Below are positions 1 through 7,820 of a stretch of 41,914 nucleotides of DNA, piece by piece. The first letter of the stretch is position 1; each line of letters opens with the position of its first letter. Both the position numbers and the translations under genes were made by a program. A model generated the notes under the pieces. That model was not told the DNA's origin, made no database searches, and saw only the letters and a program-made list of their open reading frames with translations. The DNA is taken from assembly GCA_937951685.1 (NCBI GenBank), contig CALFBG010000092.1, positions 1 to 41,914 on the forward strand, in the 5' to 3' direction. The stretch comes from an uncultured Saprospiraceae bacterium. Its GTDB lineage: Bacteria; Bacteroidota; Bacteroidia; Chitinophagales; Saprospiraceae.

Positions 1-137
1 AATTTTTCTTAGATTTTCAGAACGTTACGAACAACCAAAACGTCTTTGCCAATCGCTACAATCCACAAACCAATCAGGTAAATACGGTTTATCAATCTGG
101 ATTTTTTCCCGATTTATTATATCGAGTACAATTTTAA
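1..137 (+). CDS. C-terminal end of an outer-membrane beta-barrel protein (TonB-dependent-receptor-like), truncated by the window edge
   Basis: One frame is open from the first base to a TAA at 135-137 and reads like the last strands of an outer-membrane barrel. It is rich in Asn, Gln, Tyr and Phe, contains the stretch NRYNPQTNQVNTVYQSGFF, and ends in LLYRVQF with a terminal Phe, the signal recognised by the BAM machinery. Only about 45 residues are present, so the exact family (TonB-dependent receptor, or the related outer-membrane beta-barrel family) is inference. It lies 26 bp upstream of the sensor kinase on the same strand. Bacteroidota often place a receptor of this kind beside DUF2141 and LytS/LytTR genes, which supports the call. 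Confidence 0.7.
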   Translation, partial: FFLDFQNVTNNQNVFANRYNPQTNQVNTVYQSGFFPDLLYRVQF

Positions 138-163
138 TACTGAAGTCGTTTAAAAAAATCAAG

Positions 164-1225
164 ATGAAATCAGATAAAGAAATATTAGGCTTCGATGACA
201 AATGGCTAATTCTCCTTGGTGTTCCAACGGTAAGTTTGATCATGAATGCCTTCGTTGATGATACGGCGAAAGCAGAAATGAATCTGATTTCTTTTATTCC
301 GGATTGCTTTTTTATCTCTTTTCTATACACGATAGTCTACTGGTATTTTTTTCGAAAGGTTTGCGCCTATCTAAAAAGAAAATATCCTAAACATAGCGAA
401 ACTAAAAAGCGAATCATCTATCAAGTGCTTGGATTACTCTTGTTTTATACTTTAATCAAGGTGTCGGTCAGCATTGCGATAGGAATCTCGATTTATCAGT
501 TTATAGATTCAAATCATCCAATGGAATATCCCTTGCTGGCGGGTTCCTTGATGGTTTCTTTTTTGATCGTTTCCATCTATGAAAGTATCTTTTTTTACAA
601 CAAACTCAATACTTCTTTGTTAGAAAAAGAGCAACTAGAACGAGAAAATATTATTTCTCAATTAGAAGGTTTAAAAAGTCAGGTAAATCCACATTTTTTA
701 TTCAATAGTTTAAATACCTTAAGTTACATTATTCCCGAAGATCCGGATCGCGCGGTGCGTTTTGTACAACAATTGTCCAAGGTTTATCGCTATATTCTAG
801 AAATCAGGGATGAGAAGCTGATTTCCTTAGCAGAAGAATTATCATTTTTGGAATCTTACGTTTTTTTATTGAAAGAACGCTTCGGCGATAATTTACAAAT
901 TGAAATCAAAGTCGAGCAAGCCTTTTTGAATACGCAAATCGTACCTTTAGCTTTGCAAATTTTATTTGAAAATGCGATCAAACACAATATCATCTCTACG
1001 GAGAAACCACTTTTGATTGAAGTTTCAATAGAACGAGGAAATAAACTGATCATCAAAAATAATTTACAACGAAAAAATCAAGTGATGAGTTCTACGAAAC
1101 TAGGCTTACAAAATATAAAAAATAGGTATCAATTTTTGTCGGAGAAGCTCGTCGAAATTATTGTCACTACCAATGAGTTCATCGTCATGTTACCTTTGAT
1201 TAAACCAAATATCGCTAAAACTTAA
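164..1225 (+). CDS. LytS/YehU-type sensor histidine kinase
   Basis: This is a membrane sensor kinase expected to autophosphorylate and pass phosphate to a LytTR regulator. The N-terminal half has about four hydrophobic membrane segments (near residues 14-30, 45-63, 86-112 and 124-146). A short coiled linker follows, then the His_kinase domain with the motif NPHFLFNSLN and the phospho-acceptor His at about residue 177. The ATP-binding N-box reads LFENAIKHN (Asn about 270), and a shortened G-box-like LGLQNIKNRY sits near 313-322. The 353-residue length is normal for the family. The ATG at 164 follows the barrel gene stop by 26 bp. Its likely partner is the LytTR regulator at 1849, separated from it by the DUF2141 gene. 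Confidence 0.93.
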   Translation: MKSDKEILGFDDKWLILLGVPTVSLIMNAFVDDTAKAEMNLISFIPDCFFISFLYTIVYWYFFRKVCAYLKRKYPKHSETKKRIIYQVLGLLLFYTLIKVSVSIAIGISIYQFIDSNHPMEYPLLAGSLMVSFLIVSIYESIFFYNKLNTSLLEKEQLERENIISQLEGLKSQVNPHFLFNSLNTLSYIIPEDPDRAVRFVQQLSKVYRYILEIRDEKLISLAEELSFLESYVFLLKERFGDNLQIEIKVEQAFLNTQIVPLALQILFENAIKHNIISTEKPLLIEVSIERGNKLIIKNNLQRKNQVMSSTKLGLQNIKNRYQFLSEKLVEIIVTTNEFIVMLPLIKPNIAKT

Positions 1226-1330
1226 ATCAAGTTTATAATGTACTAGCGTCCTACGAAAGACACTTTAAGCAACAGTATGTTTCTAATTTAGAATAATTTC
1301 TTACTAATTATTATTTATACTTATTTATAT

Positions 1331-1771
1331 ATGAAGGTCTTGTCAATTGTATTGCTGTGTAGTGCCGTTTTTTGTTGTATGGCGTTTGCCCAAAAACCAG
1401 ATCAAGGAAACTTGACGATTAAAGTAGATAATATCAAGTCGATAAAAGGTAAAGTTTGGATCGGTATTTACGATTCTAAGCAAAACTTTATGGATCGAGA
1501 TAAAGCGATCGTTAAAGGTTTCGACGTGGAAGCATTGGGACAAATCATTTGTGAACTGCCTCAACTCGCTTTTGGAACCTACGCCATTGCCGTTTTTCAC
1601 GATGAAAATAACAATGGAGAACTAGACACGAACTTCCTAGGGATTCCCAAAGAACCCTATGGTTTTTCTGCAAAACCTAAGTCGAAATGGCGTGCGCCCC
1701 GTTTTCAAGAGGTCAAATTTGATTTTAACCAAGTTGGACAGGAACTCCAAATTCCATTAGAAAAGTGGTAG
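1331..1771 (+). CDS. Secreted DUF2141 domain protein
   Basis: This is a 146-residue exported protein. It begins with a signal peptide ending near MAFAQ (about residue 21), followed by one beta-rich domain. The stretch FHDENNNGELDTNFLGIPKEP is the hallmark of the DUF2141 family, with its Asp/Asn-rich, calcium-loop-like turn. The molecular role of the family is not established; members are small periplasmic or surface proteins common in Bacteroidota. It lies between the sensor kinase and the response regulator on the same strand, so a role as an accessory or target of that two-component system is plausible but inferred. About 105 bp separate it from the kinase. Confidence 0.85.
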   Translation: MKVLSIVLLCSAVFCCMAFAQKPDQGNLTIKVDNIKSIKGKVWIGIYDSKQNFMDRDKAIVKGFDVEALGQIICELPQLAFGTYAIAVFHDENNNGELDTNFLGIPKEPYGFSAKPKSKWRAPRFQEVKFDFNQVGQELQIPLEKW

Positions 1772-1848
1772 GCTTTTAGCAAGGAGCATTTTTTTTGAAA
1801 AAAAGAACCAAGAAATTACCTGCCGGATACGAATAAACGAATGATTAG

Positions 1849-2607
1849 ATGAATATTCTCCTTATCGAAGATGAAGCGCCTGCTGCAAAACGCTTGCAAA
1901 AATTGATTTTGGAAAGTCAAGCTGCTGCGACGATTACCGCAACAATTGATTCGGTAGAAATGGCGGTAAAATGGTTGCGTAACTTTCCTCCGCCGGATTT
2001 AATTTTTATGGATATTCAGTTGGCAGATGGTTTGAGTTTTGACATTTTTACCCAAGTTAAAGTAGCATCGCCCATTATTTTTACAACGGCTTACGATCAA
2101 TATACCCTCAAGGCATTTAAAGTCAATAGTGTAGATTACCTGCTCAAGCCTATTGACCCCACAGAGTTGACGAGTGCTTTTGACAAATACCACCGATTGT
2201 ACAAAGAGGAACAAACCTATGACGTAGCACTTATCAAGCAGATGATCGAGGGGATGACTCAAAAGACCTACAAAGAAAGATTTTTGGTCAAGCAAGGGCA
2301 GCAACTCAATTATGTCTCCATCCAAGAAATCGCTTACTTTTTTGCTGACGAAGGGCTCGTTTATGCGCAACGCAAATCTGGAAAAAAGTGCCATATTGAT
2401 TATTCTTTAGATCAACTAGAAGAACTGCTACAGCCCGATTGTTTTTTCCGGATCAATCGCAAAATGATAATCCATTTAGAAGCCATTGATAAAATTCATA
2501 CCTATTTTAATAGTCGCTTGAAATTAGAATTAAAACCCACACAAACCGACGAAGTCATCGTAAGCAGAGAACGAGTAGGGGACTTTAAACGTTGGCTTGA
2601 TCGCTAA
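1849..2607 (+). CDS. LytTR-family response regulator
   Basis: This is a two-domain DNA-binding regulator of 252 residues. The receiver domain (about 1-120) has the acidic pocket LLIEDE at the N-terminus, the phospho-acceptor Asp in LIFMDIQLADG (about D55), the conserved FTTAYD switch Thr region and the Lys in DYLLKPID (about K100). The LytTR domain (about 145-250) contains FLVKQGQQLNYVSIQEIAYFFADEG and ends with FFRINRKMIIHLEAIDKI and VSRERVGDFKRWL, typical of the family. It presumably receives phosphate from the kinase at 164. Target genes cannot be told from the sequence; the upstream barrel and DUF2141 genes are the obvious candidates. Confidence 0.94.
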   Translation: MNILLIEDEAPAAKRLQKLILESQAAATITATIDSVEMAVKWLRNFPPPDLIFMDIQLADGLSFDIFTQVKVASPIIFTTAYDQYTLKAFKVNSVDYLLKPIDPTELTSAFDKYHRLYKEEQTYDVALIKQMIEGMTQKTYKERFLVKQGQQLNYVSIQEIAYFFADEGLVYAQRKSGKKCHIDYSLDQLEELLQPDCFFRINRKMIIHLEAIDKIHTYFNSRLKLELKPTQTDEVIVSRERVGDFKRWLDR

Positions 2608-3216
2608 TAGAAGCATATTTTGTCCGTTTGCTTCCCGAAATGGGGAACTTCTAGGAAAGAAACATTGCTAATTAGAAAATATCCCTTATCTTTATTTAAA
2701 ATTAGGATCAAAACTAATTTATTGATGGGTTTTTAAGGAGGAAGTAAAAGTAACCCTGAATCAGCATAGCTTTAATTAACATTAGAGACTATCTTGATGG
2801 CTTTTACAATTAATATACACTCAATCCTCTAGCAGCATAAGACTGTGGAGCCCAATTTCTAAGCATTTCCCATTTTATACATACGAGATTGATGATATTA
2901 AATAAATTTGTTGAGCTTTTATTCAAAGGCTGCAACGTATTTGCTAAAGGTTTTGGGCATTAAGTTTGACACAAACTCAGCGTTTGAGTAACTTTTTGAT
3001 CCGGATGGCTTTTTGTGAAACGCAGCGGCGGTGCAAAAGAGGATGCAAGTTCATACACGGTGTAATAGAACCTTACTTAGTACACAGTGAAGTTGTTTTA
3101 ATCTGTGCTTTTATTTGTCTTGGTACTTATTATTTTTTAAATAGCTTAAACCGAAATTGTCCGAAAATGCCCAAAGTGGGTATTATTTTTTGAAACAATT
3201 TCACAAAAAAAATTAT
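2608..3216. other. Intergenic region without a convincing gene
   Basis: About 600 bases separate the response regulator from the T9SS protein. I found only short open frames without protein-like character or good starts. The one structured element is a terminator-like hairpin close to its right end (3166-3190). Confidence 0.6.
3166..3190 (+). terminator. Terminator-like hairpin just upstream of the T9SS protein gene
   Basis: AATGCCCA (3166-3173) pairs with TGGGTATT (3177-3184), with one G-U pair and a 3-nt loop, and is followed by ATTTTTT. It ends about 27 nt before the start codon at 3217, so it could be an upstream terminator or an attenuator. The stem is short and the call is weak. Confidence 0.35.
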
Positions 3217-5007
3217 ATGATTAAGAAATTTACCCTCCTATTATTTTTGGTTGGAATGACAAGTTTGCTTCCAGCACAAGTTATCATCAACGAGATCCTA
3301 ACCAACGGTGAGATCGAATTAAAGAACACGGGTAACACCATGGTTGATGTCAGTAATTACTGGTTTTGTGATTGGCCAGCTTATGCACAAGTAGGTAATC
3401 AAACGGTAATTTGTGGTAGTACTAATATGGCACCGAATAGCTTATTGGTCGTATCTGGTTTTAGCTTGGATTACGTCGATAGTGAATTAGGGCTGTATAG
3501 TTCTAGTGCTTTTTCTTCTCCTGCCGCATTGCAAGATTACGTTGAGTGGGGAAGTACTGGACACCAACGATCTACCGTTGCAGTGGCGGGCGGTATTTGG
3601 TCTACGGGCGATTTTGTGCCTAGTTTTTCGGGAAGTGCTTCCATCGAATTTGACGGCATGGGAGACGCTGCTGGCGACTGGGTAGCGCAAGCAGCAAATT
3701 CTTCTTGTGCTGAAAATGTAGCCGCTACTGGCGGTTGTACCGTCGATGGTGGTTCAATTTCTACGAATGATCCTACGACAATTTGTGCGGGAGACGGATT
3801 TGCGGATCCGATTAACGTTAGTTTACAAAACAATATTGGAACAAGCTCTGCTTGGGTAATTACCAATACCAGCAACGAAATTTTAGATTTACCAGCAGGA
3901 CCTCCTTTTGACTTGGATGGCGCGGGTGCCGGTACTTGTTTGATCTGGCACTTGAGCTTCGAGCCAGGTTTGACGGGCGCAGCGGTAGGTAATAATGTAA
4001 GTGAATTAATGGGTTGCTTTGCACTTTCTAACGCAATTACAGTGATCAGAAATATTCCTAATGGTGGAATGATTACGACGAATGATCCTACTGAAATTTG
4101 TGCCTTAGATGGAGTAGCCGATCCAATCAATGTTACCCTGACGGGAGATGTTGGCACCAACAGTGCTTGGATAATCACAAGTCAGAGTAACGATATTTTG
4201 GGAATCGAAACGGCACCTCCTTTCGACTTAGACGGTGCTGGTGCCGGTACTTGTGTGATCTGGCACGTAAGTTATGAGAATGGTTTGGTTGGATTAACCC
4301 TGGGCGAAAATGTAAGTGAGTTTGACGGTTGCTTTAGTTTGTCGAATGGAATTTCTGTAGTAAGAACTGTCGCAGACGGTGGTGCCGTAAGTACCGTAGA
4401 TGGCGATACGGAGGTTGAAGTATGTCTAGAAGATGGTATCGCAGATGTTATTGAGTTTACAACAACGAGTTCAGATGCTAATTACCAATATGTCATCACA
4501 GACGAAAGTAATGTGATCTTAGCTTTACCAGCAGGAACGAACAACGACTTTGAAGGTACAGCGGAAGGTACTTGTCGCGTTTGGGGATTATCTTATACTG
4601 GAAATGTTACGGCAGCAGTAGGCGATAATGCCGCTTCTACTGCGTTATCCGATGAATGTTATACCTTGTCTTCGGGGTTTATTACCGTAAATCGTACTAG
4701 CAACGGTGGTAATCCTTGTATCGTGTCTACTTTTGAAATAGACGGCGGATTGTATCAATTGGACTTGTCTCCAAATCCAGTAACGGAAGCATTGCGAATT
4801 GAAGTGCAAGGAAAAGATTTATACCAAGAACGAACTACTGTATCAATTTTAAATCTAGAGGGAAAAGTAGTATTATCACAAAACTATCAATTGGCAGCGG
4901 GTGCACAAACTTTATATGTGAACGTAGCGGATTTGCCTCAGGGACTTTATTTATTACAATTTAGAAATAGTGATAAAGTCTTAAATGATAAATTTGTAAA
5001 ACAATAA
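3217..5007 (+). CDS. T9SS-secreted protein with lamin-tail-like N-terminus and three ~105-residue repeats
   Basis: This is a predicted surface or secreted protein of 596 residues. I chose the ATG at 3217 because it starts a clean signal peptide (MIKKFTLLLFLVGMTSLLPAQ); the open frame reaches upstream but without such a feature. Residues about 22-160 open with VIINEILTNGEIELKNTG and resemble a lamin-tail domain. Three consecutive repeats follow (about 178-496), each with an NDP/DGD turn, a Cys near ICxxDG, a GTCxxW Cys-Trp motif and a later Cys. The last 80 residues form a type A sorting domain (SPNPVTEALRIEV through GLYLLQF...KFVKQ), so export by the type IX system is expected. The function of the repeats is unknown. 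Confidence 0.85.
   Translation: MIKKFTLLLFLVGMTSLLPAQVIINEILTNGEIELKNTGNTMVDVSNYWFCDWPAYAQVGNQTVICGSTNMAPNSLLVVSGFSLDYVDSELGLYSSSAFSSPAALQDYVEWGSTGHQRSTVAVAGGIWSTGDFVPSFSGSASIEFDGMGDAAGDWVAQAANSSCAENVAATGGCTVDGGSISTNDPTTICAGDGFADPINVSLQNNIGTSSAWVITNTSNEILDLPAGPPFDLDGAGAGTCLIWHLSFEPGLTGAAVGNNVSELMGCFALSNAITVIRNIPNGGMITTNDPTEICALDGVADPINVTLTGDVGTNSAWIITSQSNDILGIETAPPFDLDGAGAGTCVIWHVSYENGLVGLTLGENVSEFDGCFSLSNGISVVRTVADGGAVSTVDGDTEVEVCLEDGIADVIEFTTTSSDANYQYVITDESNVILALPAGTNNDFEGTAEGTCRVWGLSYTGNVTAAVGDNAASTALSDECYTLSSGFITVNRTSNGGNPCIVSTFEIDGGLYQLDLSPNPVTEALRIEVQGKDLYQERTTVSILNLEGKVVLSQNYQLAAGAQTLYVNVADLPQGLYLLQFRNSDKVLNDKFVKQ
3748..4704 (+). repeat. Three in-frame tandem repeats inside the T9SS protein gene
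   Basis: Units start at 3748, 4063 and 4378, each at a Gly-Gly pair. The first two are exactly 315 bp (105 codons) and clearly similar at the DNA level: both carry PPFDLDGAGAGTC and a following WH. The third is 327 bp and more diverged. This shows internal duplication of a Cys-bearing beta-domain. Confidence 0.85.
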
Positions 5008-5055
5008 TTACGATTTTAGCTTCAGTGCCCGAATGTTGAAACTGAATATATTTAT

Positions 5056-5096
5056 AAATGGTCTTCCGTTAGTCTTGGCTTCGGGAGACCATTTTT
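5056..5096 (+). terminator. Intrinsic terminator after the T9SS protein gene
   Basis: AAATGGTCTTCCG (5056-5068) pairs with CGGGAGACCATTT (5082-5094), a 13-bp stem with one G-U pair, followed by a T-run. It lies about 50 bases after the stop at 5007 and before the membrane protein gene. Confidence 0.85.
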
Positions 5097-5131
5097 GGTT
5101 TGATATTTTTTATTAAAAAACAAAGGAAAAA

Positions 5132-5614
5132 ATGACGCAAAAAAATAAAGCGGTAGCATGGTTTGAAAAATACTTTTGGCGACTTGCAATTTTGAATGTG
5201 CTGCTTTTTATCGCTGCTTGCCTGCTCTTTGAAAAATCACTTCACTATAAAACGGTGATGTATATCTTGGCTTTTTTGCCAGTGATTTGGATGGGGATTT
5301 CGCATGATATCTTGCATTATAAAACAGTCTTCCTGCGATTTTTAGGCTTGTCGATTACCATGATGGCTTTAGGTCTTTGGCTGAACTACACGAATGGTGA
5401 TCGTTCTACAATCTTTATTTCGGTAGGGAGTAAAGTACCATTGTACTTTTTGCTATTACAAAAAATCTTACGGTATATTTTTGTCTACCTCTGGAAACGA
5501 GAGCCTGAATTTAGAGGCGTTTGTTGGAATCTTCCTAATAACCTTTACATGATGATTTTATCAACGGGTACGATGCTGCTTTCTTTTTCAGAACTTTTGT
5601 TACGGGATTTTTAA
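5132..5614 (+). CDS. Small four-helix membrane protein of unknown function
   Basis: This is a 160-residue protein I do not recognise. It has four strongly hydrophobic stretches (about residues 17-33, 41-57, 65-82 and 95-115) and a last one at 135-155, so it is an inner-membrane protein with four or five helices. His-Tyr-Lys repeats (SLHYKTVMYIL and ILHYKTVFLRF) suggest two related helix-loop units. The ATG at 5132 is preceded by AAAGGA, one of the better Shine-Dalgarno-like sequences here. A terminator upstream separates it from the T9SS gene, so it is probably transcribed alone. It converges with the minus-strand gene ending at 5628, with only 13 bp between them. Confidence 0.75.
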   Translation: MTQKNKAVAWFEKYFWRLAILNVLLFIAACLLFEKSLHYKTVMYILAFLPVIWMGISHDILHYKTVFLRFLGLSITMMALGLWLNYTNGDRSTIFISVGSKVPLYFLLLQKILRYIFVYLWKREPEFRGVCWNLPNNLYMMILSTGTMLLSFSELLLRDF

Positions 5615-5627
5615 GGGCGCATCTAAC

Positions 5628-6518
5628 TTAAGGAATTTTATATTTTTCACGGACGGCATTAATGGTTGTTTCCGGTGCGAGTGCAACACCTTGTTGGCTA
5701 CCAAAAATTTGATACTGATATTTTTGGGTATAAATCCGATCAATTAGCATTTTGAGGGGCGCTAAGGCGAGTTCTTCTTCTTCCACGGCACGTTGGATAA
5801 CGGGTAAATATTTTTCCATCATCTGCAAATTAGAATGTTGAATGACGGACCACATCACACTTTCATAATGTTCTCCCACCAAAGATCGGCCTAGGTATCG
5901 TTGGTACTTTTCGTAAAGTTGATTAATTCTTGCTTGATTTTGCTGATCGAGTTCTTGCTGCGCCGCTTGATTGCTATCGTAATCTCCTTGGCTTCGAAAT
6001 AGTTGGTCGAGTCGATCAATCGCATTCATTTGTTGTAACAAACGATCATCCAAGTTATATTTTTTTGCGTACTCTTGGCGGTTAAAAGGTTTTTTGCTAG
6101 GTGCTGCTTTACAAATAGCTAGTGCTGCTTGATATTTTTCTGGAAACAAGTCATCCAACTTTGTATCGTCCTGCAAATCTTCGAGGTATTCACAACTGCC
6201 TGCTGCGTCTAGCACTTTTTGAAAAGCGATTGCTAAAGTTTCATGCTCTACTTCGAGCGTATAAAAAGCCGTACAGATATTCCAATAATCTGCGATGTTA
6301 AAACCATCCGGATCATCTTTAGTTGCTTGCTTTGTTTCACGGATTACCATTTTGGCAAAAGAAAAACTTTTGTCAGATACCGCTTGCTGTTGTGACGGTT
6401 GATAGTGGAGAAACTGCGTTTCAAAGTTATCGTAGGTAAACGTTGTCGATTGGGCAAAGTTGCAACTTGGGAGTGCCAATACAAGTAAACTGGCCAAGAT
6501 CAGCGGAAAGGTTTTCAT
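5628..6518 (-). CDS. Exported alpha-helical protein of unknown function (possible lipoprotein)
   Basis: I do not recognise a family. The ATG at 6518 is preferred over a TTG 21 bases upstream because it begins a signal peptide directly (MKTFPLILASLLVLALPSCNFAQS). The Cys in LALPSC could be a non-standard lipidation site. The remaining 270 or so residues look mainly helical, with Gln/Glu-rich stretches (NQAAQQELDQQNQARINQLY), and no catalytic motif is evident. It is the last gene after the PDZ protein on the minus strand, but a terminator lies between them (6562-6605), so it may have its own promoter. Its placement suggests an envelope role near the M56 protease cluster (inference). Confidence 0.7.
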   Translation of the reverse strand: MKTFPLILASLLVLALPSCNFAQSTTFTYDNFETQFLHYQPSQQQAVSDKSFSFAKMVIRETKQATKDDPDGFNIADYWNICTAFYTLEVEHETLAIAFQKVLDAAGSCEYLEDLQDDTKLDDLFPEKYQAALAICKAAPSKKPFNRQEYAKKYNLDDRLLQQMNAIDRLDQLFRSQGDYDSNQAAQQELDQQNQARINQLYEKYQRYLGRSLVGEHYESVMWSVIQHSNLQMMEKYLPVIQRAVEEEELALAPLKMLIDRIYTQKYQYQIFGSQQGVALAPETTINAVREKYKIP

Positions 6519-6561
6519 GGAGTTATTTTTTAGTTTCAACGGAATAGCCTCGACTGGCGAG

Positions 6562-6605
6562 TAAAAAAGCCACTCTAAGTCTCGGTCAGCAACCGAAACC
6601 TAGAG
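6562..6605 (-). terminator. Intrinsic terminator of the PDZ protein gene
   Basis: On the minus strand CTCTAGGTTTCGGT pairs with ACCGAGACTTAGAG around a 5-nt loop (two wobble pairs; plus-strand 6573-6605), followed after four bases by six T residues (6563-6568). It sits 25 bases after the stop codon at 6630. Confidence 0.75.
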
Positions 6606-6629
6606 GAGCATTAACTTAAAACATTGTAT

Positions 6630-7733
6630 TTAGTTAAAAATTATTTTTTCGGTATGTACTTTTTCTCCTTGTACGATATTAAGGAGTAAGGTTCCTTTTG
6701 CCGCTTGACGGATATCAATTTCTTTGCGGTAATTGCCGTCAAAGTTTGGTAATTCTTCCCGATAAATTTCTCTACCTGAAATGTCAATAACGCTGATGCT
6801 TGTCGCCTGTGGAAGAGCGTTGAAACTAAGGGTAATCCAACCAATACTTGGATTTGGAAACACTTCAATTTCTTCCAGCGCTAGGGTTTGCTTTTGTTGT
6901 GGTGCAAGGTTTACAAAACGATCTTCTTCTGTTGCGTTTGCTATCTTTTCGGCTGCTGCCGCCGCTTTGGCAGCATCTTTCTCTTTTTTGATTTGCATGA
7001 TTTTATCGGTGAGAATTTCTATCTCCATCTCTTTTTCTTCGATTTGTGCTACTTGCGTTTCAATTATCTCTTCGATTTCAGCTACTTTTTCGGCAGGACA
7101 TTTTTTACCTTTCAGCGTAGCGACAACCTGCATTTCTTGACCGTTCCGGAGATACGTTACGGTAACCTGATCGTTGACATTGTGGCTTTTGATTTCTTCA
7201 ATTACTCCTCCGAGGGTAGTCATTGGTTTTCCGTCAATTTTCGTCAAAACATCATTGGCGAGTAAGCCCGCATCTTCGGCACCGGTATCTTTGATAATTT
7301 CATTGATAAGGACACCTTTTTGATCAACTTGACCATGTATAGCAGTGCCATTGTCGAATGTTTTCGTACTAATCATCATAATCCCTAAAAAAGGCTGATC
7401 GCAATCTGCTCGATTAAAGGCCATGAAATCAGAGGCATCAAAATTAAATTTTTGTACATCTCCTTCTAATTCAATGCGAAGTTTATCTCCTTTCTTTGCT
7501 TTTTTGATGAAAATATCCAAATCCTGAAAGTCAAGCTTGTTAGCATTCGTCTTAAAGTCGAGGACTTCGCCTTCTTTGGTAATGGTTTGTGTATTTTCAG
7601 TTCCATCTTCATCTATCGTTTTGATAATGATGGTAGTTCTTTTTTTATTGGGTGTTGTTTCTTTCGTTTGAGCGAGTAATGATGTGCTGCTTAAAAGGCA
7701 AGCACAAAGCAAAAAATGTACGAGGGTTTTCAT
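6630..7733 (-). CDS. Exported PDZ-domain protein with coiled coil and T9SS sorting domain
   Basis: This 367-residue protein starts with a signal peptide (MKTLVHFLLCACLLSSTSLLAQ). Residues about 32-100 are charged and beta-rich (RTTIIIKTIDEDGTENTQTI). A PDZ domain covers about 113-208: FLGIMM is the carboxylate-binding loop, and GVLINEIIKDTGAEDAGLLANDVLTKIDGKPM is the classic core. An Ala/Glu/Lys coiled coil follows (about 214-266), then a type A sorting domain from VFPNPSIGW (291) to the end. There is no protease domain, so it is probably a peptide-binding surface adaptor rather than a DegP-like enzyme. It lies 87 bp downstream of the M56 protease gene on the same strand and may work with it (inference). 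Confidence 0.85.
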   Translation of the reverse strand: MKTLVHFLLCACLLSSTSLLAQTKETTPNKKRTTIIIKTIDEDGTENTQTITKEGEVLDFKTNANKLDFQDLDIFIKKAKKGDKLRIELEGDVQKFNFDASDFMAFNRADCDQPFLGIMMISTKTFDNGTAIHGQVDQKGVLINEIIKDTGAEDAGLLANDVLTKIDGKPMTTLGGVIEEIKSHNVNDQVTVTYLRNGQEMQVVATLKGKKCPAEKVAEIEEIIETQVAQIEEKEMEIEILTDKIMQIKKEKDAAKAAAAAEKIANATEEDRFVNLAPQQKQTLALEEIEVFPNPSIGWITLSFNALPQATSISVIDISGREIYREELPNFDGNYRKEIDIRQAAKGTLLLNIVQGEKVHTEKIIFN

Positions 7734-7762
7734 ATAAGAATATTTTAAGGTGATTTAATGAT

Positions 7763-7799
7763 TACCTTGTAAATTAAGTATTATTTAATTTACAAGGTA
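7763..7799 (-). repeat. Perfect 15-bp inverted repeat between the M56 protease and PDZ genes
   Basis: TACCTTGTAAATTAA (7763-7777) and TTAATTTACAAGGTA (7785-7799) are perfect reverse complements around a 7-nt loop. It is AT-rich and has no T-run on the minus strand, so it is not a standard terminator. It may be a processing or stabilising hairpin in the mRNA, or a protein-binding palindrome for the downstream gene. Confidence 0.8.
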
Positions 7800-7820
7800 T
7801 TAGTATTGGTATTTATAAAA

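Noticed and set aside
25..330. 101-codon minus-strand open frame
   Set aside because: It overlaps the barrel C-terminus and the kinase start, both well supported on the plus strand, and has no protein-like character.
2966..3193. 75-codon plus-strand frame starting with TTG
   Set aside because: No good start, odd composition and no family features. It overlaps a terminator-like stem.
3537..4178. 213-codon minus-strand frame opposite the T9SS repeats
   Set aside because: It is antisense to a repeat-bearing gene; low-complexity Pro/Ser/Ala composition is expected from the opposite strand.
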